From the NCBI GenBank assembly GCA_012270555.1, contig JAAXIC010000030.1:82097-146096 (forward strand): DNA of 64,000 bases, written 5' to 3'. The translations under genes were made by a program, and so were the position numbers. Source of the DNA: Chloroflexota bacterium (GTDB lineage: Bacteria; Chloroflexota; UBA11872; VXOZ01). The notes beneath the pieces are model-generated. The model did no database searches. It saw only the letters and a program-made list of their open reading frames with translations, and was not told the DNA's origin. This document shows positions 43,752 to 52,017 of this stretch, in pieces; positions within the stretch are counted from its first letter, which is position 1; every line of letters starts with the position of its first letter.

Positions 43752-44009
43752 ATGGCACAAAAGAAAGCCGGTGGCAGCAGCCGCAACGGACGGGATAGCG
43801 CCGGCAGGCGGCTTGGCGTCAAGCGCACCGACGGACAGTTCGTGCGTGCCGGGAACATCCTGGTGCGACAGCGGGGCACGCCGATCAGCGCTGGCGAAAA
43901 CGTCGGCATCGGCAAGGACCACACGCTCTTTGCCAAGGTTGACGGCGTCGTCCGGTTCGAGACCTTCGGCCGCGAATCCAAACGCGCCATCGTCTTGCCG
44001 CTGCATTAG
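43752..44009 (+). CDS. rpmA: Ribosomal protein bL27
   Basis: The protein is 85 residues and starts [16 protein letters not shown], the conserved bL27 N-terminus that reaches the peptidyl-transferase centre. No cleavable Firmicutes-type extension is present. AAGGA lies just before the ATG. The rest ([26 protein letters not shown]) is standard. Longer in-frame starts fall inside the repeat array and should be ignored. Confidence 0.97.
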   Translation: MAQKKAGGSSRNGRDSAGRRLGVKRTDGQFVRAGNILVRQRGTPISAGENVGIGKDHTLFAKVDGVVRFETFGRESKRAIVLPLH

Positions 44010-44033
44010 CACCACCTCGCACAGACCATTCTT

Positions 44034-44105
44034 GGGCCGGTAGCTCAGTGGGAGAGCGCTGCGTTCGCATCGCAGAAGTCGGGGGTTCAAATCCCCCTCG
44101 GTCCA
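44034..44105 (+). tRNA. tRNA-Ala (anticodon CGC)
   Basis: A complete cloverleaf: acceptor GGGCCGG with TCGGTCC (one G-U each side), D-stem GCTC/GAGC, anticodon stem CTGCG/CGCAG with loop TTCGCAT, and T-stem GGGGG/CCCCC with loop TTCAAAT. CGC at positions 34-36 reads GCG alanine codons. The discriminator base is A. The 3' CCA is not encoded. It lies 24 bp after rpmA and may be co-transcribed. Confidence 0.95.
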
Positions 44106-44266
44106 CCCACGTTTTCAGTAAGCCCCGCGTCGGCTAGCGGATGCCAGAGGGAGAGACGGAGGCACACTCCTGAGCGCGTGTGCGCGATTCCCTTAGGTAG
44201 CGTTCGTCAGTGTGATTGCACTCCCCAACGCACGTGTTCACAGTGCCACAAGGTGCGTGCTGCTGT

Positions 44267-45154
44267 ATGAAGGCGATTCGCCGGCCATGGTCGATGAACC
44301 GCAGCCTGGCAATGGCGTTGTTGCTGCTATATCTCGCTCTCCTTGGGGCCATTGCGGCGTGTGGTAGGGGCGACGATGATTATGGCCAATCCACGCCGCC
44401 GGCCGGGGAGTTCACCTCCGTAAGCGCCGGCGACAACCACACCTGTGAGGTGAGGCGGGACGGCACCGTTGCCTGCTGGGGCTACGACCAATATGGCCAG
44501 TCCACGCCGCCAGCAGAGAGGTTCACCTCCGTCAGCGCCGGCGACAACCACACCTGCGGGGTGAGGCGGGACGGCACCGTCGCCTGCTGGGGCTACGACC
44601 AATATGGCCAGTCCACGCCGCCAACTGGAGAGTTCGAATCCGTAAGCGGCGGCTTCCACCACACCTGCGGGGTGAAGCGGGACGGCACTGTCGCCTGCTG
44701 GGGCTACGACCAATATGACCAGTCTACGCCGCCTGCCGGGAAGTTCACCTCCGTCAGCGCCGGCTTCTACCACACCTGCGGGGTGGGGCGGGATGGCACC
44801 ATCGCCTGCTGGGGGCAGGATGTCTCTGGCCGTGCCACGCCGCCGGGCGGGGAGTTCACCTCCGTCAGCGCCGGCGACAACCACACTTGCGGGGTGAGGC
44901 GGGACGGCACCGCCACCTGCTGGGGCCACGACGAGGATGGCCAGTCCACGCCGCCGGCCGGGGAGTTCATCTCCGTCAGTGCCGGTGACAACCACACCTG
45001 CGGGGTGAGGCGGGACGGCACCGTCGCCTGCTGGGGGCGCGATGTCTTTGGCCAGTCCACGCCGCCGGCCGGGGAATTCACCTCCGTCAGCGCCGGCTTC
45101 TACCACACCTGCGGGGTGAGGCGGGACGGCACCGCCGCCTGTTGGGGGCGCTAA
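44267..45154 (+). CDS. RCC1-like lipoprotein, exact seven-repeat beta-propeller
   Basis: From the ATG at 44267 the protein is 295 residues. A signal with Arg-rich start and a long hydrophobic core ends in I-A-A-C, a lipobox, so it is surface-anchored. After a short linker come seven back-to-back 37-residue repeats, each with Q-S-T-P-P, F-T-S-V-S-A-G, H-T-C-G-V-R-R-D-G-T and V-A-C-W-G. The last repeat ends at the stop. Seven matches the blade number of RCC1 propellers. Each repeat has two conserved Cys that could pair once exported. Function is unknown; ligand or protein binding at the cell surface is likely. Confidence 0.82.
   Translation: MKAIRRPWSMNRSLAMALLLLYLALLGAIAACGRGDDDYGQSTPPAGEFTSVSAGDNHTCEVRRDGTVACWGYDQYGQSTPPAERFTSVSAGDNHTCGVRRDGTVACWGYDQYGQSTPPTGEFESVSGGFHHTCGVKRDGTVACWGYDQYDQSTPPAGKFTSVSAGFYHTCGVGRDGTIACWGQDVSGRATPPGGEFTSVSAGDNHTCGVRRDGTATCWGHDEDGQSTPPAGEFISVSAGDNHTCGVRRDGTVACWGRDVFGQSTPPAGEFTSVSAGFYHTCGVRRDGTAACWGR
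44375..45151 (+). repeat. Seven tandem 111-bp coding repeats
   Basis: The DNA units encoding the propeller blades keep high nucleotide identity, including synonymous positions. This indicates recent duplication or gene conversion. The array is exactly 777 bp, seven times 111. Confidence 0.85.
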
Positions 45155-45379
45155 GTCCCGGGGACCGGGAGGATGAGGGCGGGCCGGTCGACACGGGGTG
45201 GCATGTCTTCGACGTACAGGCTCGGACTCCCTGTAACGTGCGGATCTAGCGGTCACAGAAACCCCATGCCACAGTCGAAGACGGTTCTGTCTATCATGCA
45301 TGTTGGTGAGCAGAGTTTGCGCCGACCCATTGGAGGGATATGGGAAACGGCAGCGTGGTAGGCCGGACGGGACGAGGCG

Positions 45380-45913
45380 ATGGCGTTATCGATTGGTGTG
45401 ATAGTGGAGCGATGCGCGACCTGGCGTGTAGCGGCTGCGGCATTGGTTGGCGTCGTTGCTTGCGCGGTGGGGCTCGCTTGGCGACAGGCTCGGCTGGCGG
45501 GACTGGACCTGCTCGACAGTCGGGGCTGGTACACACCCGGAGAAGCGGCGGCCCTGTTCAATGCCCTCGACCGGCTCGACGCGAGCGCAAGGGTCGTCTA
45601 TGCGACGACCGCGCTCACCATCGACATGGTCTTTCCGGCCTCCTACGGTCTGCTCTTCGCAATCCTGCTCTTCTGGCTGTTTCGAGGCAGGGTACTGCTG
45701 TATCTGCTGCCGCTGGCGCTCGCCTTGGCGGATGCGCTGGAGAATATCACCATCGCGGCGCTGGCGCTAAGCCATGACGGTACGCCGTCTCCGCTGGCAT
45801 GGCTGGCCGCCGTGTTCACCCTGGTCAAGACAGTGCTGTTTGTGGCAACGCTGGCTGCGACATGCGTCGGCGGGATGCGCTGGCTGTGGATTCGCATGCG
45901 GCACGTACGCTGA
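45380..45913 (+). CDS. Hypothetical four-helix membrane protein
   Basis: This 177-residue protein is not recognised by family name. Hydrophobic helices fall at residues about 15-34, 78-98, 103-122 and 143-166. The loop after helix 1 has G-W-Y-T-P-G-E-A-A-A-L-F-N-A-L. Polar residues inside helices (I-D-M-V-F-P-A, L-A-D-A-L-E-N-I) recur in a family of small uncharacterised bacterial membrane proteins, I believe, but I cannot name it. The gene stands alone, followed by a long non-coding region. Confidence 0.65.
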   Translation: MALSIGVIVERCATWRVAAAALVGVVACAVGLAWRQARLAGLDLLDSRGWYTPGEAAALFNALDRLDASARVVYATTALTIDMVFPASYGLLFAILLFWLFRGRVLLYLLPLALALADALENITIAALALSHDGTPSPLAWLAAVFTLVKTVLFVATLAATCVGGMRWLWIRMRHVR

Positions 45914-46560
45914 CCAGGAAAAGTACCCCTTACCGATGCCGCGTACGGTTATCAGGCACGTTCCGCTTTGAATACTCCAAAGTCCGGTAGACTACAGTGC
46001 CATCTCCCATCAAAAAGGTCGCCATTCGGTCTGCTTAGGCCCACCGCGCTCCACCCTTTGGACTTAAAGTCCCCAATAACTTCCAGATCGCTCGGTCGTC
46101 TGACAAAGACAGACCCCGCGCCGGGTGGTGGTGTAGCGCGGGGTCTTGGGGATAGTGGAATGGGTCGCAAACAATCGAACCACAGGCATTCTGCCTCGGA
46201 AATCGGCCTAGCCGGTCGCCCGGCGGGCACACCCGAGGGTCTAAGCGAACGTATGGTACAATGCTTGCTCCAATTCGTAAGTTTGTCTGCGGCCACGAGT
46301 TGCCGCGCGCCGCGCTTGTTCGCAGTAATTCATAATATCCAAATTTGTGAAGTATTATAGCACATACGTGTTATTCTATGTGCCATTCCTCTTCTGAATC
46401 TCCGTCTTCTTTTGCCTTGTTGTACGTCGATTTGTCTGGTACCATTGGGAAACTTCATATCCCGGACTTAAGCTAAACTGGATTCCAATAGCGCCTCTGT
46501 GGTGTCATAGACGAACTGTGATAAAAGACCCTAATGTCGATAAAATCTGACTAAAGGGTT
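45914..46560. other. Intergenic region, 647 bp
   Basis: The first half is GC-rich with a hairpin GACCCCGCGC/GCGCGGGGTC (46112-46121 with 46136-46145). The second half, from about 46270, becomes AT-rich with a CACATA/TATGTG dyad near 46361-46382. No convincing ORF or RNA gene is seen. Promoter and leader of the PAS-LuxR gene probably lie in the AT-rich part. Confidence 0.45.
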
Positions 46561-47361
46561 GTGCACGGGGTTGAAAAGGTTGTCACGAGCCGGATTGGAA
46601 TGCCGGAGGCATCTCTTGACTACCATCCAGAATCCACCCATCCATGCAATCCAGCGTGGTCGCGGCCCATGACTGCGACTGGGTTGCTTTCAGCTCTGGC
46701 TAACGCTTCCTGCGGCGCATACGGGGTCACCGTGGACCAGACCATTATCTTCTGGAATCGCGCTGCGGAGCGGATACTAGGCTATCCTTCCCAGGAGGTC
46801 TTAGGCCGCCGCTGCTATGAGGTGGTGGGCGGCATAGCTCCAGGCGCTTTGGCGCCGCAGTGTGTGAAAGGTTGCCCTTCGATCCGCTACTTGCGGGCCG
46901 GTCTGGTGCCGGCCATGTCACGACTTCAGGTGCTATGTTCTTCCGGTGAGCGCAAATGGGTCAACATTATGCCCATGGTGGTATCGGGCGTCTTCAAGAA
47001 CGCACCCCTCCTCGTGCACCTCTTCGACGATCAAGCGGGATCAGAGGACTTCGACGCAGCCAAAGCAACGCTGCGGGGCGCGTTGGTCGCGGGAGGCGCG
47101 GATATTTTTTCGGACGCTCCGACCACACCCGCGCCTCCCGCGGAGACTCCAATTCTGACCGAGCGGGAGCAAGAAGTGCTCCGTTTGATGGCGCTTGGCT
47201 GGGCCACCCCACAGATTGCCGTGGAACTGGGCATCAGCCGACACACCGTGCGCAACCACATTCGCAATCTGCGCAAGAAACTCCAAGCCAGCACCAAGCT
47301 GGAGGCGGTGGTCACCGGCATACGCCTGGGCATCCTGCCTGTTAACAGCCTCTCGCCTTAG
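46561..47361 (+). CDS. PAS domain LuxR-type transcriptional regulator
   Basis: The protein is 266 residues from a GTG; ATGs at 46600 and 46669 are alternatives. Residues about 40-165 form a PAS domain (I-I-F-W-N-R-A-A-E-R-I-L-G-Y) with a Cys cluster in R-C-Y-E-V-V-G-G and Q-C-V-K-G-C, a variant seen in regulators that may sense redox state or bind a cofactor. Residues about 200-262 form the LuxR helix-turn-helix (L-T-E-R-E-Q-E-V-L-R-L-M-A, T-P-Q-I-A-V-E-L-G-I-S-R-H-T-V-R-N-H). No receiver domain is present. It lies immediately upstream of a voltage-gated channel gene on the same strand. Confidence 0.9.
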   Translation: MHGVEKVVTSRIGMPEASLDYHPESTHPCNPAWSRPMTATGLLSALANASCGAYGVTVDQTIIFWNRAAERILGYPSQEVLGRRCYEVVGGIAPGALAPQCVKGCPSIRYLRAGLVPAMSRLQVLCSSGERKWVNIMPMVVSGVFKNAPLLVHLFDDQAGSEDFDAAKATLRGALVAGGADIFSDAPTTPAPPAETPILTEREQEVLRLMALGWATPQIAVELGISRHTVRNHIRNLRKKLQASTKLEAVVTGIRLGILPVNSLSP

Positions 47362-47473
47362 AGTAATCGCATGGCGCGCTATCATATTCAATGACTCTCA
47401 TCGCGCTTAGCTTCCTGAGGGCCGATTGCGCGAACATCCACTTCGAGACTTCACGAAGCGAAGATTTCCGGTA

Positions 47474-48280
47474 ATGGATAGGCTTACAAACATAGCCCGC
47501 CGAATAACAGATGCGCGCGCCTTTGAAATCGGCATCATTGCCATCATCATCATAAATGCGATTCTGCTAGGCGTTGGCACCTCCCACACTTTGGAGCAGC
47601 AGTACGGCACGTGGATACACCTCTTTTACGAGATAGCCTTGGGCATATTTGTGCTGGAGGCGCTGCTCAAGATGTTTGCTTCCTCGCCGCGCGTTGTTGG
47701 GTACTTTCGTGACGGCTGGAATGTCTTTGACTTTCTCGTAATCGTCCTCGCCTTGATACCGGCGACCGGACAGTTTGCCACCATTGCCCGGCTCGCGCGC
47801 CTGTTGCGGGTCTTGCGTCTCGTCTCCGCGATTCGCGACCTGCGGCTTATTGTTACCGCGCTTGTCCATTCGATTCCCAGCGTAGGGCACGTCATCATGC
47901 TGATGAGCATCATCGTGTACATCTACGCCATCATCGGCTACCACCTCTTCAGCGAACACGATCCGGAGAACTGGCGCAATCTCGGCATGTCCGTCCTGAC
48001 ACTCTTCAATGTCATTACGCTGGAGGGCTGGACGGTGGTCATGTTCAAAGCCATGGAACTCCACCCCCTCGCGTGGGTGTACTTCGTTAGCTTTGTCGTT
48101 GTTGGCACATTCGTCATAATCAACCTGTTCATCGCCATCATCATCAACAACCTGGATGAAGCGAAGCTCGAACGCCTCCGCGACTTTGAGACCCCAGTGT
48201 CAAAGGAAGAATTGCTGCGCGAACTCCGCGCCACGCAAGACGCCCTGCAAAGACTTGAGCAGCGTCTAAAGGATGACTAG
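47474..48280 (+). CDS. Single-domain voltage-gated cation channel (BacNav/CavMr-like)
   Basis: The protein is 268 residues from the ATG at 47474, the usual length of the NaChBac family. Six transmembrane segments are visible. S4 has Arg at every third position (R-L-A-R-L-L-R-V-L-R). The pore helix is followed by the selectivity filter T182-L-E-G-W, where Na channels of this family have T-L-E-S-W. Glycine in this position is the feature linked to calcium selectivity in CavMr. The C-terminus ends in a coiled coil (E-E-L-L-R-E-L-R, L-Q-R-L-E-Q-R-L) that assembles the tetramer. A TTG start 16 codons upstream is possible. Confidence 0.9.
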   Translation: MDRLTNIARRITDARAFEIGIIAIIIINAILLGVGTSHTLEQQYGTWIHLFYEIALGIFVLEALLKMFASSPRVVGYFRDGWNVFDFLVIVLALIPATGQFATIARLARLLRVLRLVSAIRDLRLIVTALVHSIPSVGHVIMLMSIIVYIYAIIGYHLFSEHDPENWRNLGMSVLTLFNVITLEGWTVVMFKAMELHPLAWVYFVSFVVVGTFVIINLFIAIIINNLDEAKLERLRDFETPVSKEELLRELRATQDALQRLEQRLKDD

Positions 48281-48496
48281 GTTAACCCTTCCCATTGGTC
48301 ATTACTTGTGGTTTCCCTTGCCGGCCCCTGTGCCCACACATTGCAATCAACTTCGGCTCGCGACAAATTCGCGTCTTCGTTGCTCCATCCGGAGCCGGAG
48401 ACCCTTTCTTGGTAGAATTACACCAACCATTCGCGGGCAAGGAATTGTATAATATCCTGTATCCGTGATCGGAGATAGGCCCGGAGGCGCCATCCA

Positions 48497-50242
48497 ATGG
48501 CTACTGCAGCCTCGCAGAGTCCCCGTTACGAGGCACACGAAAACCCGCCGTTCCTAGCCTCGCTGGGGTACGGGTTCCAGTTCAGTCTGCTTGCCTCCGC
48601 CACTCTGCTGGTTACGCCCGTTATCGTGGCCAAGGCATCGGGCAGAGACGACTCTTACCTCCTCTGGATGGTCTTTGCCTCGCTGCTCGTGGTGGGCATC
48701 ACCACACTGCTGCAGGTCCGCCGGATCGGACCCGTCGGCGGTCGCGCCGTGTTGCCCATGTTTACGGCGGCTTTTTCCATTCCGTTTTGCATTACGGCGG
48801 TGGTTGATGGGGGCCCCGCGACCCTTGGGATGCTGGTCGTCGTTTCCGGCATCTGCCAACTGATCATCTCCAAGTGGCTCTTCATCTTGCGGCGCGTCGT
48901 CACGCCCACGGTCGGCGGCACGGTGATGATGATTCTCTCCGTAACCCTGGCATCCGTTGTCTTCGCGCTGTTGGACGAAGCTTCCACAGCAGAGCCCACT
49001 TCCGCGACGGTGACCGCGCTGGTTACGCTCCTTGTAGTTTCCGTGCTCACCTTCCGCGGAAATCCCGTGCTGCGCCTGTGGGCGGCTCCAATTAGCATTG
49101 TCGTCGGCTGTATCGTTGCCGCCAGTTTTGGCGCCTATGACTTTGACAGGGTCCTGCAGGCGCCGTGGGTGGGCTTGCCTTCCGAGGTGCCGGACCTCAC
49201 GCCGGACTTTGGCATCCCGTTTTGGACGATCTTGCCCTCGTTCGTCTTTCTGGGCATCATCATCTCTATTCAGGCCAACGGCGAATCTATCGCGCTGCAA
49301 CGAGTGTCGAGCCGCGAGCCCAAGGCCATCGACTTTCGCCAGGTGCAAGGTACGCTGGCCGGCGGCGGCATTGGCAACATCCTCAGCGGCATCGTGGGCG
49401 CGGTGCCTCTCATCATCCATCCCGGCACAGTCGCCTTCACGCAAGTCACCAGTGTTGCCTCCCGCCGCGTCGGGTATCTCATCGGCAGCCTCTTCATTCT
49501 CATGGCCTTCGTGCCCAAGGTTTCCGGCTTGCTCAGCACCATCCCCGGGCCCGTGATGGCAGGCTATCTCACCCTGGTGACCGGTACGCTCTTCGTGGAC
49601 GGCGCGCAGCTAGTCATTCAAAGCGAACAGAACCGCCAGAAAGTCGTGGTGGCGGGGGTTGCCTTCTGGGTCGGTGCCGCCTTTCAATTCAAGCTGTTCG
49701 CCCTGCCGGAACTAGGTCCCGTGTGGGATACGCTGCTCAAGAGCGGCATCTCCACCGGCGGGTTCCTCGCCATCATCATGCTCCTCTTCCTGGAATTCAC
49801 GTCCCACCGCAGCATGCGCTTCAGTTCCCGGCTGAATATCGATGTGCTGCCCGACCTCAATGAGTTCATCACCGAGTTTTCTAAGAGCAGAGGTTGGAAC
49901 CAAGCCATGACCGACCGGCTCATGGCAGTGGGAGAAGAGACCCTCCTCACGCTTGCTCCTCTCGACCTCGACCTGGACAGCGACGAGGAGGAAGGTGACG
50001 ATCGGCTGCTCGTCGTGCTCGCCTCCAGCGACGGCCCCGTCGCCGACCTGGAATTCATCGGCGGCGGCGACGAGGAAAACCTGGAAGACCGCATCCGCCA
50101 ACTCCAGCAACACGACTCCGAGACCCCCATCGAACAGGAACTCTCCCTCCGCCTCCTCCGCGGCTTCGCCGACTCCGTCCAGCACAAGCAGTACCAGGAC
50201 AACGACGTCATCACCGTCCGCGTTACCGCGCCGGAATCTTAG
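48497..50242 (+). CDS. NCS2-type (xanthine/uracil permease family) transporter with C-terminal ATPase-like domain
   Basis: In this 581-residue protein residues about 20-435 hold twelve to fourteen membrane segments with NCS2 features: V-G-G-T-V-M-M-I in one half and the substrate-region I-S-I-Q-A-N-G-E-S-I, where the family has a conserved Q/N-x-E. Residues about 440-581 are soluble: L-N-E-F-I-T-E-F, then R-L-M-A-V-G-E-E-T-L-L-T-L, then L-R-L-L-R-G-F-A-D-S-V. This resembles an RsbW-like GHKL fold, judged by pattern only. A TATAAT lies at 48448-48453. The cargo is probably a nucleobase or similar. Confidence 0.82.
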   Translation: MATAASQSPRYEAHENPPFLASLGYGFQFSLLASATLLVTPVIVAKASGRDDSYLLWMVFASLLVVGITTLLQVRRIGPVGGRAVLPMFTAAFSIPFCITAVVDGGPATLGMLVVVSGICQLIISKWLFILRRVVTPTVGGTVMMILSVTLASVVFALLDEASTAEPTSATVTALVTLLVVSVLTFRGNPVLRLWAAPISIVVGCIVAASFGAYDFDRVLQAPWVGLPSEVPDLTPDFGIPFWTILPSFVFLGIIISIQANGESIALQRVSSREPKAIDFRQVQGTLAGGGIGNILSGIVGAVPLIIHPGTVAFTQVTSVASRRVGYLIGSLFILMAFVPKVSGLLSTIPGPVMAGYLTLVTGTLFVDGAQLVIQSEQNRQKVVVAGVAFWVGAAFQFKLFALPELGPVWDTLLKSGISTGGFLAIIMLLFLEFTSHRSMRFSSRLNIDVLPDLNEFITEFSKSRGWNQAMTDRLMAVGEETLLTLAPLDLDLDSDEEEGDDRLLVVLASSDGPVADLEFIGGGDEENLEDRIRQLQQHDSETPIEQELSLRLLRGFADSVQHKQYQDNDVITVRVTAPES

Positions 50243-50533
50243 CTTGCCAGTTCTTAAGTTTCCACAACTGAGCTGTTCGTCCGGCCATCGTTTTCGGTTC
50301 TGCGGCCTCACCACGGCAAGTCGTCTGCAACTGTTGGCAGTGTTCTCAAGTATCTTCTTGATGGCTTCTCGCTGAGCCTACGAGGGGTTTTGGTAATGTT
50401 CACCAGTCTCAAGCAGTGTCCAACGGTCACTGAAGCAAATTGCTCGGCGCAGATCGTGTCTGCTGCGGGATCCTCTGTATTCTGAATTGGACTTTATGTT
50501 GCCAAAATGCACACGTCGTATGATAATTGACGC

Positions 50534-50818
50534 ATGAGCGTTTGCTTCGACTGGAGCACAGAGAAGAACCAATGGCTCAATGAGCAGCGGGGGCTCTCGT
50601 TCGAGCGCGTTGTCTCCGCCATTGAGCAGGGCTGTTTGGTAGACGTTCTGGAGCACCCAAACCAGGATCGCTACCCGGGGCAAATGATCTACGTCGTGGA
50701 AATTGACGAGTATCTTCATCTCGTGCCTTTCGTGACGCAGGCCGATGGCACGCGCTTTCTAAAGACGATCATTCCCAGCCGGAAGACGATGAGAAACTAC
50801 CAGAGGAGGCTACCGTGA
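50534..50818 (+). CDS. brnT: BrnT family toxin
   Basis: This 94-residue protein starts F-D-W-S-T-E-K-N, the usual BrnT opening (F-x-W-D-x-x-K). It then has L-S-F-E-R-V, a G-x-M-I-Y-V-V strand and the C-terminal I-I-P-S-R-K-T-M-R-N-Y. These keep the RelE-like RNase fold with catalytic-region Arg and Lys residues. It cleaves RNA when not bound by its antitoxin. The next gene overlaps by 4 bp and encodes the antitoxin. There is no ribosome-binding site, and a TATGAT at 50519-50524 ends 9 nt before the ATG, so the mRNA may be leaderless. Confidence 0.82.
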   Translation: MSVCFDWSTEKNQWLNEQRGLSFERVVSAIEQGCLVDVLEHPNQDRYPGQMIYVVEIDEYLHLVPFVTQADGTRFLKTIIPSRKTMRNYQRRLP

Positions 50819-51090
50819 ACGACGAGACGAGCGCGGAAGAGCGTGACATTCTCGCTCGCTTTGAGCGGGGCGAGTTGCGTTCCACACCAGATGCGGAACG
50901 CGAGGTCGAGACCGCCCGTCAGGCGGCGCGCAATACGTTCAATAAGACCAAGCGGGTGAACTTGCGCGTAACCGAGCGTGACTTCAACCTCGCCCACTCC
51001 CGCGCCAGGGAAGAAGGCATACCCTATCAAACCCTGCTCTCCAGCGTGATTCATAAATACCTCTCCGGTCGACTGACCGAGAAACGTTAG
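50815..51090 (+). CDS. Ribbon-helix-helix antitoxin partnered with BrnT
   Basis: This 91-residue protein overlaps the toxin gene by 4 bp (GTGA). The N-terminus is acidic and Arg-rich. The C-terminal half, R-V-N-L-R-V-T-E-R-D-F then E-E-G-I-P-Y-Q-T-L-L-S-S-V-I-H-K-Y, is the ribbon-helix-helix DNA-binding and dimerisation segment common to CopG-like antitoxins of the COG5304 type. It should neutralise the toxin and repress the operon. The usual BrnA domain is similar in function but shorter. Confidence 0.85.
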   Translation: MNDETSAEERDILARFERGELRSTPDAEREVETARQAARNTFNKTKRVNLRVTERDFNLAHSRAREEGIPYQTLLSSVIHKYLSGRLTEKR

Positions 51091-51269
51091 CCCGCCACCG
51101 CGTTGGGTACAACGCATCGGAGCGAAACGTGACTAAGTTCAACATCTTCGTGATTTTCGAGTTCGATAAAGTCAAGGACCTCAAGAGCAGCTTCTACACG
51201 CAGGCACTGTTCCGACTAACCCCCACTCCAACCGGCTCGTCGACATATCGGAGTGATGGCGAAAGAGAC

Positions 51270-51308
51270 TTGACCTCAGAAGCAGTGATGTGTAAGATTC
51301 ATACACAT
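51270..51308 (+). promoter_or_regulatory. Promoter and overlapping operator of the VapBC module
   Basis: TTGACC (51270-51275) and TAAGAT (51293-51298) are separated by 17 nt. An inverted repeat ATGTGTA/TACACAT (51288-51294 with 51302-51308) overlaps the -10, placed for autorepression by the ribbon-helix-helix antitoxin encoded 27 bp downstream. Confidence 0.6.
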
Positions 51309-51334
51309 ACCTAACTTTGGCAGGGACATAGCAA

Positions 51335-51610
51335 ATGGCCAGAGTCCAGTTGATAATTCCCGATGAAGACCGTGACCGGTTTGTTCAGCAGGCGCGCAAG
51401 GAGGGCATGACCTTCAGCGCGTGGCTACGGGCCGCCGCTCGTGCCCGGCTCGAAGAACGACAGCGAGTCGAGCGGTTCGAGTCGCCGGAGGACCTGAGGC
51501 GGTTCTTCGACGAATGCGACTCACGGCGTGGGCCCGGCGTGGAACCGGATTGGGAAGAACATCTCCGGACACTGCAAGAATCGATAACCGACGGCCTGCC
51601 CAACGTATGA
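51335..51610 (+). CDS. vapB: VapB-type antitoxin, ribbon-helix-helix
   Basis: This 91-residue protein begins with a ribbon strand and helices typical of DNA-binding antitoxins (A-R-V-Q-L-I-I-P-D-E-D, then F-S-A-W-L-R-A-A-A-R-A-R-L). The acidic, Arg- and Glu-rich C-terminus would wrap the toxin. It overlaps the PIN-domain toxin gene by 4 bp (ATGA). CAGGGA precedes the ATG. The symbol reflects its partner, as the DNA-binding family is not specific. Confidence 0.82.
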   Translation: MARVQLIIPDEDRDRFVQQARKEGMTFSAWLRAAARARLEERQRVERFESPEDLRRFFDECDSRRGPGVEPDWEEHLRTLQESITDGLPNV

Positions 51611-52008
51611 TCTTCGTCGACACCAACGTCTTCATGTATGCGGTCGGAAAACCACATCCGCTTAAATCCCGCGCCCGCGACTTCTTCGACGATTCCCTAC
51701 GGAATTTCAGACCGCTCTGTACATCCGCCGAGGTTCTGCAGGAGTTGATGCACGTCTACCTGCCCGTACGCATATATGATGTGCTCGAAGACGCCCTGGC
51801 TCTGATCGAGCGAGCCGGCGTAGAAGTATGGCCCCTGGAAGAGGCCGACGTCATCCTCGCCCGCCAACTCCATGACCGGCATCCCACCCTCAGCGCCAGA
51901 GACCTTTGCCATCTCGCAAGCTGTCGCAGACGCGGCGTGAATGAGATCATGACCTTCGACCAAACGCTCGCTGCCGCCGGCTTGAAACTGGCAGAGAACC
52001 CCGAGTGA
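51607..52008 (+). CDS. vapC: VapC-type PIN domain ribonuclease toxin
   Basis: The protein is 133 residues from the ATG that overlaps the antitoxin stop. The PIN-domain acidic residues are visible in F-V-D-T-N-V-F, E-V-L-Q-E-L, L-S-A-R-D-L-C-H and M-T-F-D-Q. These coordinate Mg2+ and make an RNase that typically cleaves tRNA or rRNA. Longer in-frame starts fall within the antitoxin gene in another frame and are not real. The module is followed immediately by a fragment of a restriction specificity gene. Confidence 0.9.
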   Translation: MIFVDTNVFMYAVGKPHPLKSRARDFFDDSLRNFRPLCTSAEVLQELMHVYLPVRIYDVLEDALALIERAGVEVWPLEEADVILARQLHDRHPTLSARDLCHLASCRRRGVNEIMTFDQTLAAAGLKLAENPE

Positions 52009-52017
52009 TAGCCGGCT

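Noticed and set aside
44327..45301. A 324-codon open frame on the minus strand across the RCC1-like gene
   Set aside because: It is the antisense shadow of the seven DNA repeats. It has no family resemblance or ribosome-binding site, and the plus-strand frame has a lipoprotein signal and a clear repeat structure.
44034..46560. Possible genomic island inserted at tRNA-Ala
   Set aside because: No integrase is present and no second copy of the tRNA 3' end is seen. The AT-rich stretch at 46270-46560 alone is not sufficient.
50796..51117. Minus-strand frame across the RHH antitoxin gene
   Set aside because: The plus-strand antitoxin has a clear RHH pattern and overlaps its toxin gene in the standard way, so the antisense frame is not a gene.
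51129..51314. 61-codon ORF between the two toxin-antitoxin modules
   Set aside because: It starts without a ribosome-binding site, its second half runs through the VapBC promoter, and the sequence has no domain pattern.
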